Shown: positions 46,245-57,000, counted from the stretch's first letter. The stretch: DNA of 64,000 nt from Pseudoalteromonas espejiana DSM 9414 (GCF_002221525.1 NZ_CP011028.1:3297001-3361000); one strand, 5' to 3'. Notes: a model not told the origin generated them from the letters alone. Numbers and translations are program-made.

Positions 46245-48479
46245 TTACATTGAGCTGTATTTTTCACGCAGCTGCTGACGAACAAACTCAGCCACTGTGT
46301 TAAAAATAAAGGTGAATATGAATAATACAAATGCTGCTAAGAATAAGATTCTATAGTGCGAGCTGCCTACTTCCGACTCTGGCATTTCTACTGCAATGTT
46401 TGCTGCAAGCGTTCGCATGCCTTGGAAAATACTCCAATCCATAATTGGGGTATTACCCGTTGCCATTAATACAATCATGGTTTCGCCTACTGCACGGCCA
46501 AGTCCCATCATAACCGCAGAGAAAATACCTGGGCTTGCTGTTAAAAGTACAACGCGTACTAATGTTTGCCACTGCGTGGCACCTAATGCAAGTGAGCCAT
46601 TTGATAAGTGCTTAGGAACACTAAATACGGCATCTTCTGCAATTGAGAAAATAGTAGGAATAACCGCAAAGCCCATCGCAATACCAACAACTAACGAGTT
46701 ACGTTGGTCAAACGTCATACCTAATTCATTAGTTAAATACTGACGAACATTGCCATCAAACATCCAAAGCTCTACTGTTTCGCTCATCGCAAACGAGAAC
46801 CAGCCAATTAATAGCACAACCGGAATCAATAAGATTGAATGAGACCCTTCAGGAATTTTATGACGAATACTTGCCGGAAGTTTTGTCCAACCCAGCGCTG
46901 TTGCTAGCACACCTAACGGTAGCAGCACGAGTAAACCAACAATAGCTGGTAAGTGTTCTTCAATAAGTGGCGCCAACCAAAGACCTGCTAAAAAGCCTAA
47001 TATTACGGTTGGTAATGCTTCCATAATTTCTACGGTTGGCTTAACAACTTTACGCAGCTCGCTCGACATAAAGTAAGCGGTGTAAATAGCGGCAGAAAGC
47101 GCAATAGGTACCGCAAATAACATGGCGTAAAGCGCTGCTTTTAACGTACCAAACGAAATTGGAACCAATGAAAATTTAGATTCAAAGTCATCACTGGCCG
47201 ACGTAGATTGCCAAATGTAACCAGGCTCTGGGTAACCTTCGTACCACACTTCTTGCCAAAGTGCAGACCACGTCACTTCAGGGTGTTCGTTATGAATTTC
47301 TAAAACGGTTAGGTTGTTATCAGCTAAAATGAGTGCTGCATTTGAGCGCGGCGCAATTGCAAAGTTTTTAATTTCACCTTCGCTTACTTTACCCTGCCAA
47401 AGTTTTGCCTCGCTTGTGGTGTAATAAACACCTAGCTCACCATTGCTGCTTGTAGTAAAGAATGTACGACGGTAAAACTCAGTAAAAATATTCAGCTTGC
47501 TTTGTTTTGCTGTCTCAAACGAGCGAATTTTTTGATACTCACGGCCATCGTCAGTGTTAACTTCAAACCACTGCGATACTTCACCGTTATCGTTAGCAAG
47601 CATAAGCGAATTAGCACCCGCTAATAGTTGCGCTGATACTAAGTTAGCATTTTCTTCATTCGCTGAAAGCAGTTGAATTTGCTCAACTTCACTTGGGTAG
47701 CGCGTGTCGTAAACATAAATTTGATTAGCCGAGCGAACAAAAGTACGGGTGGTGTCTGGCGAAATTAATAGCTCATCAACACGGCCTTCAATATTTAGCT
47801 CGGTACGCTCGACAACCCATTCAACTTCACCGGTAAACATGTTTTCTTCAGCAACAAAGCTGCTAAATAAAACGCGCTTATCTTCGGTAAGGGCTACAAC
47901 GGCTGTTTTATCTTCGTAGTGGCTAAACGCAAAACGCTTAATTGCTGCGCCTTGGTCATCAACTTCGAGTGCCATTTTACCTAATGGGTAATCTAGACGC
48001 GGTGTTAGTTTTCTTTCGTTGTTAGGAAAGGTAACTAAAAACTTAGGTGCAACCAGCACCACGGTGCCATTTTCTAAGCCAAATGCATAATGCCCCTGAA
48101 ACGGTGCACTGTTTGCAAAGCTTGATGTATCACTTGGTAACTCGGCATTTAACGTTTTAAGTTTTTTACCAAAACTACCATCCTGAACACTATAAAAATC
48201 AACTGTTCCTTGCTGACTAAGTAAAAAAGCAACTTCTGTTTGCTCTTCTACACCTAAGCCCACAATTTGCTCAGCATTAGCAACATTAAAACTATTACGT
48301 TTTTCTACTTTTGCTGATTCAAAAATTGGTTGTACTACATAAAGAAGGTAAAAGAATATTAATAACAATGCTATTAATACCATTACTCCGCCTGCGGTTA
48401 TGCCAAACTGGGCAAACCGATCCTTAAATAGACGGCTTCGATCCGTATTAAAAGTCGGTTTATTCGGATTGGAAGTCAT
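46245..48479 (-). CDS. pstC: Phosphate ABC transporter permease PstC, enlarged
   Basis: 744 residues from the ATG at 48479; the family norm is ~320. Helix 1 is at ~27-50. Then come about 385 residues outside the membrane, made of short beta-type repeats (VDFYSVQDGSFGKKL, AVVALTEDKRVLFSSF, VRSANQIYVYDTRYPSE), which suggests a beta-propeller. The permease core starts near residue 436 (FSLVPISFGTLKAALYAML) and has the EAA loop NGSLALGATQWQTLVRVV. First gene of the operon, directly behind a Pho box; no pstS precedes it. Confidence 0.93.
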   Translation of the reverse strand: MTSNPNKPTFNTDRSRLFKDRFAQFGITAGGVMVLIALLLIFFYLLYVVQPIFESAKVEKRNSFNVANAEQIVGLGVEEQTEVAFLLSQQGTVDFYSVQDGSFGKKLKTLNAELPSDTSSFANSAPFQGHYAFGLENGTVVLVAPKFLVTFPNNERKLTPRLDYPLGKMALEVDDQGAAIKRFAFSHYEDKTAVVALTEDKRVLFSSFVAEENMFTGEVEWVVERTELNIEGRVDELLISPDTTRTFVRSANQIYVYDTRYPSEVEQIQLLSANEENANLVSAQLLAGANSLMLANDNGEVSQWFEVNTDDGREYQKIRSFETAKQSKLNIFTEFYRRTFFTTSSNGELGVYYTTSEAKLWQGKVSEGEIKNFAIAPRSNAALILADNNLTVLEIHNEHPEVTWSALWQEVWYEGYPEPGYIWQSTSASDDFESKFSLVPISFGTLKAALYAMLFAVPIALSAAIYTAYFMSSELRKVVKPTVEIMEALPTVILGFLAGLWLAPLIEEHLPAIVGLLVLLPLGVLATALGWTKLPASIRHKIPEGSHSILLIPVVLLIGWFSFAMSETVELWMFDGNVRQYLTNELGMTFDQRNSLVVGIAMGFAVIPTIFSIAEDAVFSVPKHLSNGSLALGATQWQTLVRVVLLTASPGIFSAVMMGLGRAVGETMIVLMATGNTPIMDWSIFQGMRTLAANIAVEMPESEVGSSHYRILFLAAFVLFIFTFIFNTVAEFVRQQLREKYSSM

Positions 48480-49083
48480 CAAAACACCCTTAAATTCTAA
48501 CGTTCTATAAATTATATTTCATCAAGATGACAGTAATGTTACAGATGTAATAAATACCCGTTCAAAAGCTAAAAACTCAGTCCGTTTTTCTAAAGTGAGG
48601 TGACTCAATGAATTAAATTTGTTTAAACGCATAAATGAGACAGTTTAAAAGCATCTATTTATGCATTGATAAGATCACTAAAGCCCCAATTTGTCATAAC
48701 GAGCTAAATATACTTACTTAACGTTTTGACTGAGCCTTATTGAAGCTAAAAAAGAAAAATTAAGCGCATTTAATGATTTTAAGCTCATAATTCACCTAAA
48801 ATAATACAAATGGATATAAAGTCATGTAAACTTTTAGTGCAAATTCATTAGCTAATTTGAACTAATCAAGCCTTTTATTGGACAAATAAATTAACGAAGA
48901 CAATACTCATTGCATGTGCAATTAATAAAAACAACTAAAGGAAACGATCAAAAAACAGCCGCACCAGTAGAAATAACTAATAATAAACAATTAGTTTTTA
49001 TAGTTACAAAATACCCACTATACTTAAACAAAGAGCGATTAATGCCTACGCATTTAAATTTTCAGGCTTAGAGAGAGTTATTT
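48480..49083. other. 604-base intergenic region between pstC and the ACT-domain gene
   Basis: AT-rich. It holds the Pho box and -10 element of pstC at its left end (48511-48544) and an 8-bp inverted repeat (GCATAAAT 48629-48636, ATTTATGC 48657-48664). A TATACT at 49019-49024 could be the -10 of the ACT-domain gene, without a good -35. I see no small gene and no remnant of pstS. Confidence 0.6.
48511..48544 (-). promoter_or_regulatory. PhoB-dependent pstC promoter (Pho box and -10)
   Basis: Read on the minus strand, CTGTAAC (48544-48538) and CTGTCAT (48533-48527) form two direct half-sites with an 11-base period, as in the Pho box consensus. Ten bases further is a perfect TATAAT (48516-48511). 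This is the standard layout of a class II PhoB promoter, where the box replaces the -35. Confidence 0.85.
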
Positions 49084-49590
49084 ATGAAGCAGTTGGTTAT
49101 TACCATTTTAGGGCAAGACCGCCCCGGTTTAGTAGAAAACATTTCATCTGTTATCTTGCAAAATAACGGTAACTGGCTAAGCAGTAATTTAAGCCATTTA
49201 CTGGGTCATTTTGCTGGTATTATCCAAATTGAAGTGGCAGAAGAGCATTTTCAATCATTACAAAATGCGTTAAATGCACTACCTAAACTCGATGTACGTA
49301 TCGAAACAGGCAATACAGAAATAGAACCGAGCGCTAAAGAGCAAATTAATTTTGTGATAACAGGAAATGACCGTCCAGGCATTGTGCAAGAGCTGGCGAG
49401 CGTAATTCGTCATAAGGGCGCCAACATTACGCATTTAAACTCAAGGCAACAAAGTGCACCTAATTGGGGAGTGCCTATTTTTAGCGCAGTTGCGACAGTT
49501 ACATTACCAACAGGTATGAATAAAGAAGAAGTAATTGATGCACTAGAGTCGATTACTAGTGACTTAATTGTTGATATTGAAGAAGCTTAA
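49084..49590 (+). CDS. GcvR-like protein with two ACT domains
   Basis: 168 residues. Two ACT domains (~1-80 and ~88-165), each starting with a ligand-type motif (ILGQDRPGLVENIS; ITGNDRPGIVQELA). This is the architecture of GcvR, which in E. coli restrains GcvA and so the glycine-cleavage operon. No gcv gene or small RNA is adjacent, so I leave the symbol empty. A long purine-rich GAGAGAG lies before the ATG. Confidence 0.85.
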   Translation: MKQLVITILGQDRPGLVENISSVILQNNGNWLSSNLSHLLGHFAGIIQIEVAEEHFQSLQNALNALPKLDVRIETGNTEIEPSAKEQINFVITGNDRPGIVQELASVIRHKGANITHLNSRQQSAPNWGVPIFSAVATVTLPTGMNKEEVIDALESITSDLIVDIEEA

Positions 49591-49619
49591 ACTTTGAATT
49601 TGTAATAAAAATGACACGG

Positions 49620-49653
49620 ATGTCATTTTTATGTCATCAAAAAACATTATATT
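49620..49653 (+). promoter_or_regulatory. Pho box and -10 before ppk-ppx
   Basis: ATGTCAT (49620-49626) and ATGTCAT (49631-49637) are identical direct half-sites with an 11-base period. Ten bases later is TATATT (49648-49653), five of six for a -10. The geometry equals that of the pstC promoter. The distance to the ppk start is about 110 bases. Confidence 0.8.
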
Positions 49654-49765
49654 TTTTACCTAAAGAAATAGTTCAAACGCTTGATGGCTTGCCTTTGGCG
49701 AGCCTCTAAAAATTAAATGTATTAACCCCGACTTACCTAAGCATATCCTAATAACGGACTAGAAT

Positions 49766-51853
49766 ATGAATGCCCATATAGAGCAATCTCACGCAACAGA
49801 ATACTTTGCTAAAGAGCTAAGCTGGCTCTCGTTTAGTGAACGCGTGTTACAAGAAGCAAAAGACAAAAATAACCCAATTATTGAACGGATGCGCTTTTTA
49901 GGTATTTTTTCTAACAATTTAGATGAATTTTTTAGGGTACGTGTAGCAGATGTAAAGCGCAGAATTTTACTAAATAAGCTCCCTGATGCTAATTTTGAAG
50001 AAGATGAAATACTCCTAGCTGAAATACAAAAAAAAGTTCTACAACTTGGAAAAAAGTTTAACCAAATACATCAACTTGTTTTAAATGACCTAAACAACCA
50101 CAACATCCACGTTAGTCGCCCTGATGAACTAAGTAAATTTCATTTAAATTGGTTAAAAAAATACTTTCATGACCATGTGCTACAACACACTTCCCCTATT
50201 TTACTTAACGAAAATAAAGATTACTCAGATTACATCAACGACACCATGACCTATCTATTTGTAGAAATGAGTGACGAAAAAAGCCATTACGCCATGCTTG
50301 AAGTACCTACGGATAGAGTTGAGCGGTTTATAAACCTACCACCAGAAAAAACACGCCGCCATAAAACCATTGTGATGCTTGATGATGTTATCTCTTATTT
50401 TTTAAATGATGTATTTAGTAGCTTTTTTTCGTTTAAAAGCATTGAAGGTTATGCAATAAAGTTAACGCGAGACGCACAGTACAATCTAGATGATGAACTA
50501 GAAGAAGGCCTGCTTGATAAAATGTCAAAGGGCTTAAAGCAGCGTATTTATGCTGAGCCTGTACGCCTTGTTTATGACGGGGCCATGCCTGAAGAAATGC
50601 TAAAAGTAATGAAAAAGCGCCTTGGTGTAACACACCATGATGCGCTTATTCCTGGCGGACGGTATCGTAACTTTAGAGACTTTATTGCATTTCCTAATGT
50701 AGGCCGCCAATATTTAGAAAACAAACCTTTACCTGCATTACAAAGTAGCGCATTTAATAAACACGCCAGTGTATTTGATGCTATTACCGAGCAAGACATT
50801 CTTCTTTACTACCCGTACCATACGTTTAACCATGTACTTGAATATGTACGCCAAGCAGCGTTTGATCCAAAGGTTACGCAAATTAAAGTAAACATTTACC
50901 GTGTAGCGAGTAAATCACGGCTCATATCGTCTTTAATTAATGCGGCTAAAAACGGCAAGCTGGTCACGGTTATGGTAGAGCTTAAAGCCCGCTTTGATGA
51001 GCAAAATAATATTGAATGGGCAAAACTGCTAAGTAGCGCAGGTATTAAAGTTATTTTTGGCATTCCGGCATTAAAGGTACACAGCAAGTTGTGTGTAGTA
51101 CACCGTAAAGAAAAAGGCCATATAGTTAAATACGCGCATATTGGTACTGGTAACTTTCATGAAAAAACAGCAAAAATTTATACTGACTTTAGCCTGTTTA
51201 CAAAGCACACCGGCATTTGTGAAGAAAGTGATAGTGTATTTAGGTTTATAGAAAGCAGCTATAAACCATTTAAATTTGACTATTTAATGCTCTCGCCTAT
51301 TAATGCTCGCGAAACACTTCTTGCATTAATTGATAACGAAATTAAACACGTAGAAAACGCCAAGCCAGGTAAAATTACCGTAAAAATAAATAACCTGGTC
51401 GATAAAGAGCTAGTAGATAGGCTTTATCTTGCTGGGCGCATGGGCGTTAAAATTAGAATTATAGTACGGGGTATGTGCTCGCTCATTCCAGGCGTTGCTA
51501 AATTTAGCGACAATATTAAAGTGATTAGTATTGTCGATCGCTTCTTAGAGCATCCTCGGGTGATGGTGTTTGGCAATAACGGTGATGAAAAAGTATATAT
51601 TTCTTCTGCCGATTGGATGACACGAAACCTAGATCACCGCGTTGAAGTAGGTGTGCCAATTTTAGACACCAAATTAAAACAACTCATAATTGATATATTA
51701 GAGCTACAATTTAAAGACCGCACTAAAGCACGCATTATAGATAGCGAGCAAAAAAATGCGTACGTAAGGCGAGGTAACCGCAAAAAAATACGCTCACAAA
51801 TTGCTATTTACGATCACCTAAAAAAATGGGAACACAATTATAATAATGAATGA
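49766..51853 (+). CDS. ppk: Polyphosphate kinase 1
   Basis: 695 residues (688 in E. coli). Reversibly polymerises the ATP gamma-phosphate into polyphosphate. Four-domain PPK1: N-terminal ELSWLSFSERVLQEA and FLGIFSNNLDEFFRVRV, then two phospholipase-D-like domains holding the two catalytic His, in LKVHSKLCVVHRKE (autophosphorylated His) and DRFLEHPRVMVFGN. YAHIGTGNFHEKTAKIYTDFSLFT is the most conserved block. Its last codons overlap ppx by 8 bases, so the two are translationally coupled. Confidence 0.98.
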   Translation: MNAHIEQSHATEYFAKELSWLSFSERVLQEAKDKNNPIIERMRFLGIFSNNLDEFFRVRVADVKRRILLNKLPDANFEEDEILLAEIQKKVLQLGKKFNQIHQLVLNDLNNHNIHVSRPDELSKFHLNWLKKYFHDHVLQHTSPILLNENKDYSDYINDTMTYLFVEMSDEKSHYAMLEVPTDRVERFINLPPEKTRRHKTIVMLDDVISYFLNDVFSSFFSFKSIEGYAIKLTRDAQYNLDDELEEGLLDKMSKGLKQRIYAEPVRLVYDGAMPEEMLKVMKKRLGVTHHDALIPGGRYRNFRDFIAFPNVGRQYLENKPLPALQSSAFNKHASVFDAITEQDILLYYPYHTFNHVLEYVRQAAFDPKVTQIKVNIYRVASKSRLISSLINAAKNGKLVTVMVELKARFDEQNNIEWAKLLSSAGIKVIFGIPALKVHSKLCVVHRKEKGHIVKYAHIGTGNFHEKTAKIYTDFSLFTKHTGICEESDSVFRFIESSYKPFKFDYLMLSPINARETLLALIDNEIKHVENAKPGKITVKINNLVDKELVDRLYLAGRMGVKIRIIVRGMCSLIPGVAKFSDNIKVISIVDRFLEHPRVMVFGNNGDEKVYISSADWMTRNLDHRVEVGVPILDTKLKQLIIDILELQFKDRTKARIIDSEQKNAYVRRGNRKKIRSQIAIYDHLKKWEHNYNNE

Positions 51854-53333
51854 TCATCCCTCTATTGCTGCTGTCGATTTAGGCTCAAATAGCTTTCACT
51901 TAGTGGTTGCACGAGAAGTAAATGGTACTTTGCAAATTCTTCATAAAGAAAAACAGCGCGTGTATTTAGCCGATGGCTTAGATGATAAGTTTCGCTTAAG
52001 CCAAGAGGCAATTGACCGAGCTTTAATTGTACTAAAGCAATTTGCTAAAACCCTGCAAGACTTTCCGGCCAGTAATGTAAAAGTAGCAGCTACCTACACT
52101 TTTAGGCGCGCTAAAAACATTAACGCGTTTTTAGCGCAAGCAAGTAGAGTGTTTCCTTTTCATATTGATGTAATAGCGGGGCAAGAAGAAGCACGGCTTA
52201 TATACCAAGGTGTAGCGCATTATGTTCATAATGAAGAAAACCGCTTAGTAATCGATATTGGCGGAGGCAGCACCGAGCTTATAATAGGTAAGCATTTTAA
52301 GCATAAGCTTTTATCTAGCCGTAATATGGGATGTGTTAGCTTTACGAAGCAGTTTTTTAATGATGGGAACATAACCGCTAAACGCTTTAATAAAGCGCAA
52401 ATAAGAGCCGAGCAAGAAATTGAAGCTATTTTTGCCAATTATGTTAGCGAAAACTGGCAAACTGTTATTGGCACCTCAGGCACAATTAAATCAATATTAG
52501 CGATGATTAGTGCCAAAAAGCCGCACCAACCAACGATCACCTTTAATGATTTACTCGAATTAAAGCAGCAATTTATAAGTACCAAAAAAATAGATAATTT
52601 AAATATTGAAGGGCTTACACCTGAGCGCCAACAAAGTATGTGCGGTGGTTTGGCTATTTTAATTGCTATATTTACTGAGTTTGCCATTAAAGAACTTACA
52701 TACGGTGATTTTTCATTGCGTGAGGGCTTACTACACGAAATGCAACAAAAGCTTGCCGACAAAGACATACGCTCAAATACAATTAATAATTTAAGTGAGC
52801 GCTACACAGCAGATAAAGCCCATGGCGAGCGTGTAGCCGATACCGCTATTTGGTTATACAAGCAGCTAAAAAATGTGTGGCACTTAGATAATAACGATGA
52901 TGTTGCCCTGCTTACTTGGGCCGCAAAGCTACACGAAATTGGTTTATCTATAAACTCTTCAGGTATTAATAAGCACAGCGCTTACATTGTTGCTAATAGC
53001 CAATTACCTGGCTTTACACAGCAAGAGCAGTTAATTTTAAGTTCGCTAATTCGCTTTTACCGTAAAAAAATTAAGCTAGATGAACTCCCTGAATTTTTAA
53101 CTATTTCACAAAAGCATGTACTTAAATTAATTGTTATTCTGCGTTTAGCAATTTTGTTTAATCAAAAGCGGCAAGTTAGCCTAAAGCCAGATATGAAAAT
53201 AAATGCCAGCAACTTGGGGGTATTTATAAATTTTTGCGATAACTACCTTCAAGAGCATACCTTGCTCCAAGCAGATTTAGCGCTAGAGCAACGCTATTTA
53301 AAAAAGGTAGGAATAGCGCTTGAATGCTCTTAA
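51846..53333 (+). CDS. ppx: Exopolyphosphatase
   Basis: 495 residues. Ppx/GppA family of the actin-like ATPase fold: AAVDLGSNSFHLVVA (phosphate 1), VIDIGGGSTELIIG (phosphate 2), GTSGTIKS and a C-terminal HD-like helical part (LLTWAAKLHEIGLSINSSG.NKHSAYI). Removes terminal phosphate from polyphosphate; the LPGFTQQEQ and RKKIKLDELP blocks favour Ppx over GppA. Overlaps ppk by 8 bases. Confidence 0.96.
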   Translation: MNDHPSIAAVDLGSNSFHLVVAREVNGTLQILHKEKQRVYLADGLDDKFRLSQEAIDRALIVLKQFAKTLQDFPASNVKVAATYTFRRAKNINAFLAQASRVFPFHIDVIAGQEEARLIYQGVAHYVHNEENRLVIDIGGGSTELIIGKHFKHKLLSSRNMGCVSFTKQFFNDGNITAKRFNKAQIRAEQEIEAIFANYVSENWQTVIGTSGTIKSILAMISAKKPHQPTITFNDLLELKQQFISTKKIDNLNIEGLTPERQQSMCGGLAILIAIFTEFAIKELTYGDFSLREGLLHEMQQKLADKDIRSNTINNLSERYTADKAHGERVADTAIWLYKQLKNVWHLDNNDDVALLTWAAKLHEIGLSINSSGINKHSAYIVANSQLPGFTQQEQLILSSLIRFYRKKIKLDELPEFLTISQKHVLKLIVILRLAILFNQKRQVSLKPDMKINASNLGVFINFCDNYLQEHTLLQADLALEQRYLKKVGIALECS

Positions 53334-53335
53334 AT

Positions 53336-53367
53336 AAAAAGCAGGGCGTTATGCACCCTGCTTTTAT
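53336..53367. terminator. Terminator between ppx and the convergent unknown gene
   Basis: 10-bp stem AAAAGCAGGG (53337-53346) / CCCTGCTTTT (53356-53365) with a 9-base loop; functional in both directions. Confidence 0.9.
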
Positions 53368-53369
53368 AG

Positions 53370-53825
53370 CTACATATCCATGTGGCGGTTAGAGCTTTGC
53401 ATCATTTGTTTAATGCCTTGGTTTTCGAGTTCTAATATTTGCTCAAGCTTTTCTTTACCATTTTCTGTCTCTGCGCGCTCAAGTAAATATTCGTATAACT
53501 CAATAACTTTTTTATGCTGCTCGGTTAAATAGTTTTGAATTACTTTTTCATCAAACTCTTGGTCCTTACTAATATCTTTAAATGTAATAAGGTCTGGGTT
53601 GTCAGCAAAGTATTCGTAGCTATACGTATCTAACGTATTAATTTCTGTTATTGCTTTAAAGCCCACTAAATCTTCAGCCAGCTTTTTCTCATAATCTAAG
53701 TAGTAGCCCACTAGCATAGCGTTACGTTCGTCAAGTAACTCTTTAACGCTGTGAAAATTTGCCGCCATTTGTGTGTGAAATAAAACGGTCCAATCGTACA
53801 CTTCTTTAATTGTTTTAACTTGCAT
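53370..53825 (-). CDS. Helical protein of unknown function
   Basis: 151 residues from the ATG at 53825, six bases after AAGGA; the ATG at 53831 touches AAGGA and is unlikely. Predicted almost all helical, rich in Glu, Tyr and Leu. A FHTQMAANFHSVKELLDERN first helix and an EQHKKVIELYEYLLERAETENGKEKLEQILELENQGIKQM region resemble ferritin- or hemerythrin-like bundles, but I cannot identify a complete metal site. It converges with ppx and lies 178 bases before the copper-efflux genes on the same strand. Confidence 0.7.
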   Translation of the reverse strand: MQVKTIKEVYDWTVLFHTQMAANFHSVKELLDERNAMLVGYYLDYEKKLAEDLVGFKAITEINTLDTYSYEYFADNPDLITFKDISKDQEFDEKVIQNYLTEQHKKVIELYEYLLERAETENGKEKLEQILELENQGIKQMMQSSNRHMDM

Positions 53826-54004
53826 GTGCATTCCTTACTAAGTTGACTGTATGCACTTAACGTTGCGTAAAGCATGCCAATATAAAATCAATAAAAAACA
53901 ATGCATTAAAATATAAAAATAAACCCTAAGTAGAATTATTTGGTACAAGTTACAAAATACGGGTAATTTTTATAGAGCAATGTAAAGCGCATTGCCCTGT
54001 GTTT

Positions 54005-57000
54005 TTATTTAATAATATGCTGCTTTTTCCACAGTAAATACACCGCAGGTATTACCAATAAAGTAAGTATAATTGCACTGATCATGCCACCCACCATAGG
54101 CGCTGCTATACGGCTCATAATTTCGCTACCAGTACCGCTGCCATACAAAACAGGCAGCAAGCCAATAATAATGGTGGCCACTGTCATCATCACTGGGCGT
54201 ACTCTAAGCCCAGCGCCCTGCACTATGGCTTTATGTAGTAGTAACACCGTAAATGGCTCACCTGTTTGCGCACTAAGCTCTCGCTGCTGCGTATAGGCCT
54301 GATTTAAATACACCAACATAATAACGCCAATTTCCACAGCTACACCCGCTAAGGCAATAAAACCAACCCCTACAGCCACCGAAAAGTTAAAGCCTTCAAT
54401 ATACATTAGCCAAATTCCACCAATCATTGCCAGTGGTAACGTGGCTAAAATAATGAATACCTCAGCAACACTTTTAAAATTAAGATAAAGCAGCACAACA
54501 ATAATCGCTAAGGTAAGTGGTATAACATATGTTAACTTATCTTTTGCGCGTTGCATGTATTCATATTGACCCGCCCATGTAATTGAATACCCAGCGGGTA
54601 ATTGCAAATTATCAGTAAGCACTTGCTGTGCACGTGCAACATAGCTGCCAATATCACTGCCTTTAATATCTATTAAACTCCAACCATTGAGCCGCGCATT
54701 TTCGCTTTTAATTCCTGCTGGGCCATCTTCAATAAACACATTAGCTACATCAGCAAGTGCAATGTGCTGCCCCATAGGCGTAATAATTGGCAATAGTTTT
54801 AGCGCTTCAGGAGAGTCTCTAAAACTTTGCGGGTAGCGCATGTTTACCGGATAACGTGCTTGGCCTTCAATGGTTTCGGTTACATTAGTGCCGCCTATTG
54901 CGGTGGCAACCACTTGCTGAATGTCGGCAATATTTAAGTTGTAACGAGCCGCTTTTTCGCGGTTTATATCAAGCTTAATATAGCGCCCTGCGGCCACTCG
55001 CTCAGAATAAACCGATGCTGTCCCGGGCACATTTTTTAATAATTGCTCTATTTGCTGTCCAATTTTTTGAATTTCATTCAAATTAGGCCCAGCAACCTTA
55101 ATACCCACAGGTGTTTTAATTCCCGTTGCGAGCATATCAATACGCGTTTTTATTGGCATAACCCAGGCGTTAGTAAGCCCAGGAAACTTCACTAGGTTAT
55201 CAAGCTCCTGTTTAAGCTTTTGCTTGGTCATGCCTGCGCGCCATTCAGATTGCGGTTTAAACTGTATAAAGGTTTCAATCATGGTTAATGGTGCCGGATC
55301 GGTGGCCGTTTCGGCGCGGCCAATTTTGCCAAATACAGTTTTAACTTCGGGTACTGTGGCTATGAGCTTATCGGTTTGCTGTAAAATTTTTCGTGCTTCA
55401 CCGATTGAAAGCCCAGGGTAAGTTGTAGGCATATACATCAAATCGCCTTCATCGAGTAAAGGAATAAACTCGCTGCCCATTTTATTTACCGGATAAAAGC
55501 CAATCACAGTGGTAATAAAGGCTATAGCCAACGTACTTTTAGGAAATTTAAGCACTGTATTTAATAGTGGCTTGTAGCCTGCAACTAAAATCCGGTTAAC
55601 TGGGTTTTTGTGCTCAGGTATCACTTTGCCACGAATAAAATACCCCATTAGTACGGGCACTAAGGTGATTGCTAAACCGGCAGCGGCTGCCATTGCATAA
55701 GTTTTAGTGTACGCAAGTGGCGAAAACATACGCCCTTCTTGCGCTTCTAAAATAAATACTGGCATAAAACTAACAGTAATAATAAGTAAGCTAAAAAATA
55801 ATGCTGGCCCAACTTCGCTTGCCGATTTAGCCACTACTTGCCAACGGTTATGATGAGTAAGAGGCGTTTTTTCCATATGCTTATGCATATTTTCTATCAT
55901 TACAATTGCGCCGTCGGTCATAGCACCAATGGCAATTGCAATCCCCCCTAACGACATAATATTTGCATTAACGCCTTGCCAATACATCACTATAAACGCA
56001 ATTAATATGCCCATTGGCAACGTAATAATAGCCACCAGCGATGAGCGCACATGAAACAAAAACACCACACACACCAAAGCCACAATAATTAGCTCTTCGA
56101 GTAATTTACTGCTGAGGTTATCAACGGCATTTGTTATTAAGTTTGAGCGGTCGTACACAGGGATTATTTCAACGCCCTTTGGCAACCCTTGCTTTAATAG
56201 CTTAAGCTTTGCTTTTACGCGCGCTATAGTTTGCTGTGCGTTTTCGCCGTAACGCATAACCACGATGCCACCGGCCACTTCTCCTTCGCCATTAAGCTCG
56301 GCAATACCTCTGCGCATTTTTGGGCCAGTACGTATATCTGCCACATCGCGTAGCTGTAATGCACTTCCGCTTGAGTTAACACCTAACGGAATCGCTTCTA
56401 AATCGGCAACACCTTTTATATAGCCTGTACTGGTAACCATGTACTCAGCTTCAGCCATTTCGATTACCGACGCACCGGTTTCTTGGTTGCCTTGGCTAAT
56501 CGCGGTTTGAATTAAACTAAGTGGAATGCCATAAGCACGTAACTTATTTGGATCTACAACAACTTGATATTGCTTAACCATGCCGCCTACTGCAGCTACC
56601 TCAGATACACCTTCTACACTTTGTAATTCAAACTTTAAAAACCAATCTTGCAAGCTGCGTAGCTGGCTTATATTTAGCTGATTTTTTTTATCAACGAGTG
56701 CATATAAATATACCCAGCCAACGCCTGTTGCATCTGGACCTAACTCTGCTGTAGCGTTACTTGGTAATCGGTTGGCTACTTGGCTTAAATATTCTTGTAC
56801 TCGGCTGCGCGCCCAGTAAAGATCGGTTTTTTCATCAAAAATAATATACACATAAGAATCACCAAAAAACGAGAATCCACGTACTGTTTTTGCCCCAGGT
56901 ACCGAAAGCATTGCAGAGGTAAGTGGGAAGGTCACTTGGTCTTGCACCACTTGCGGTGCTTGCCCAGGGTATGATGTTTTTACAATAACTTGCACGTCAG

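Noticed and set aside
48545..49083. Degenerate pstS or small RNA gene in the long spacer
   Set aside because: No coding trace in any frame and no promoter-terminator pair; only short AT-rich inverted repeats.
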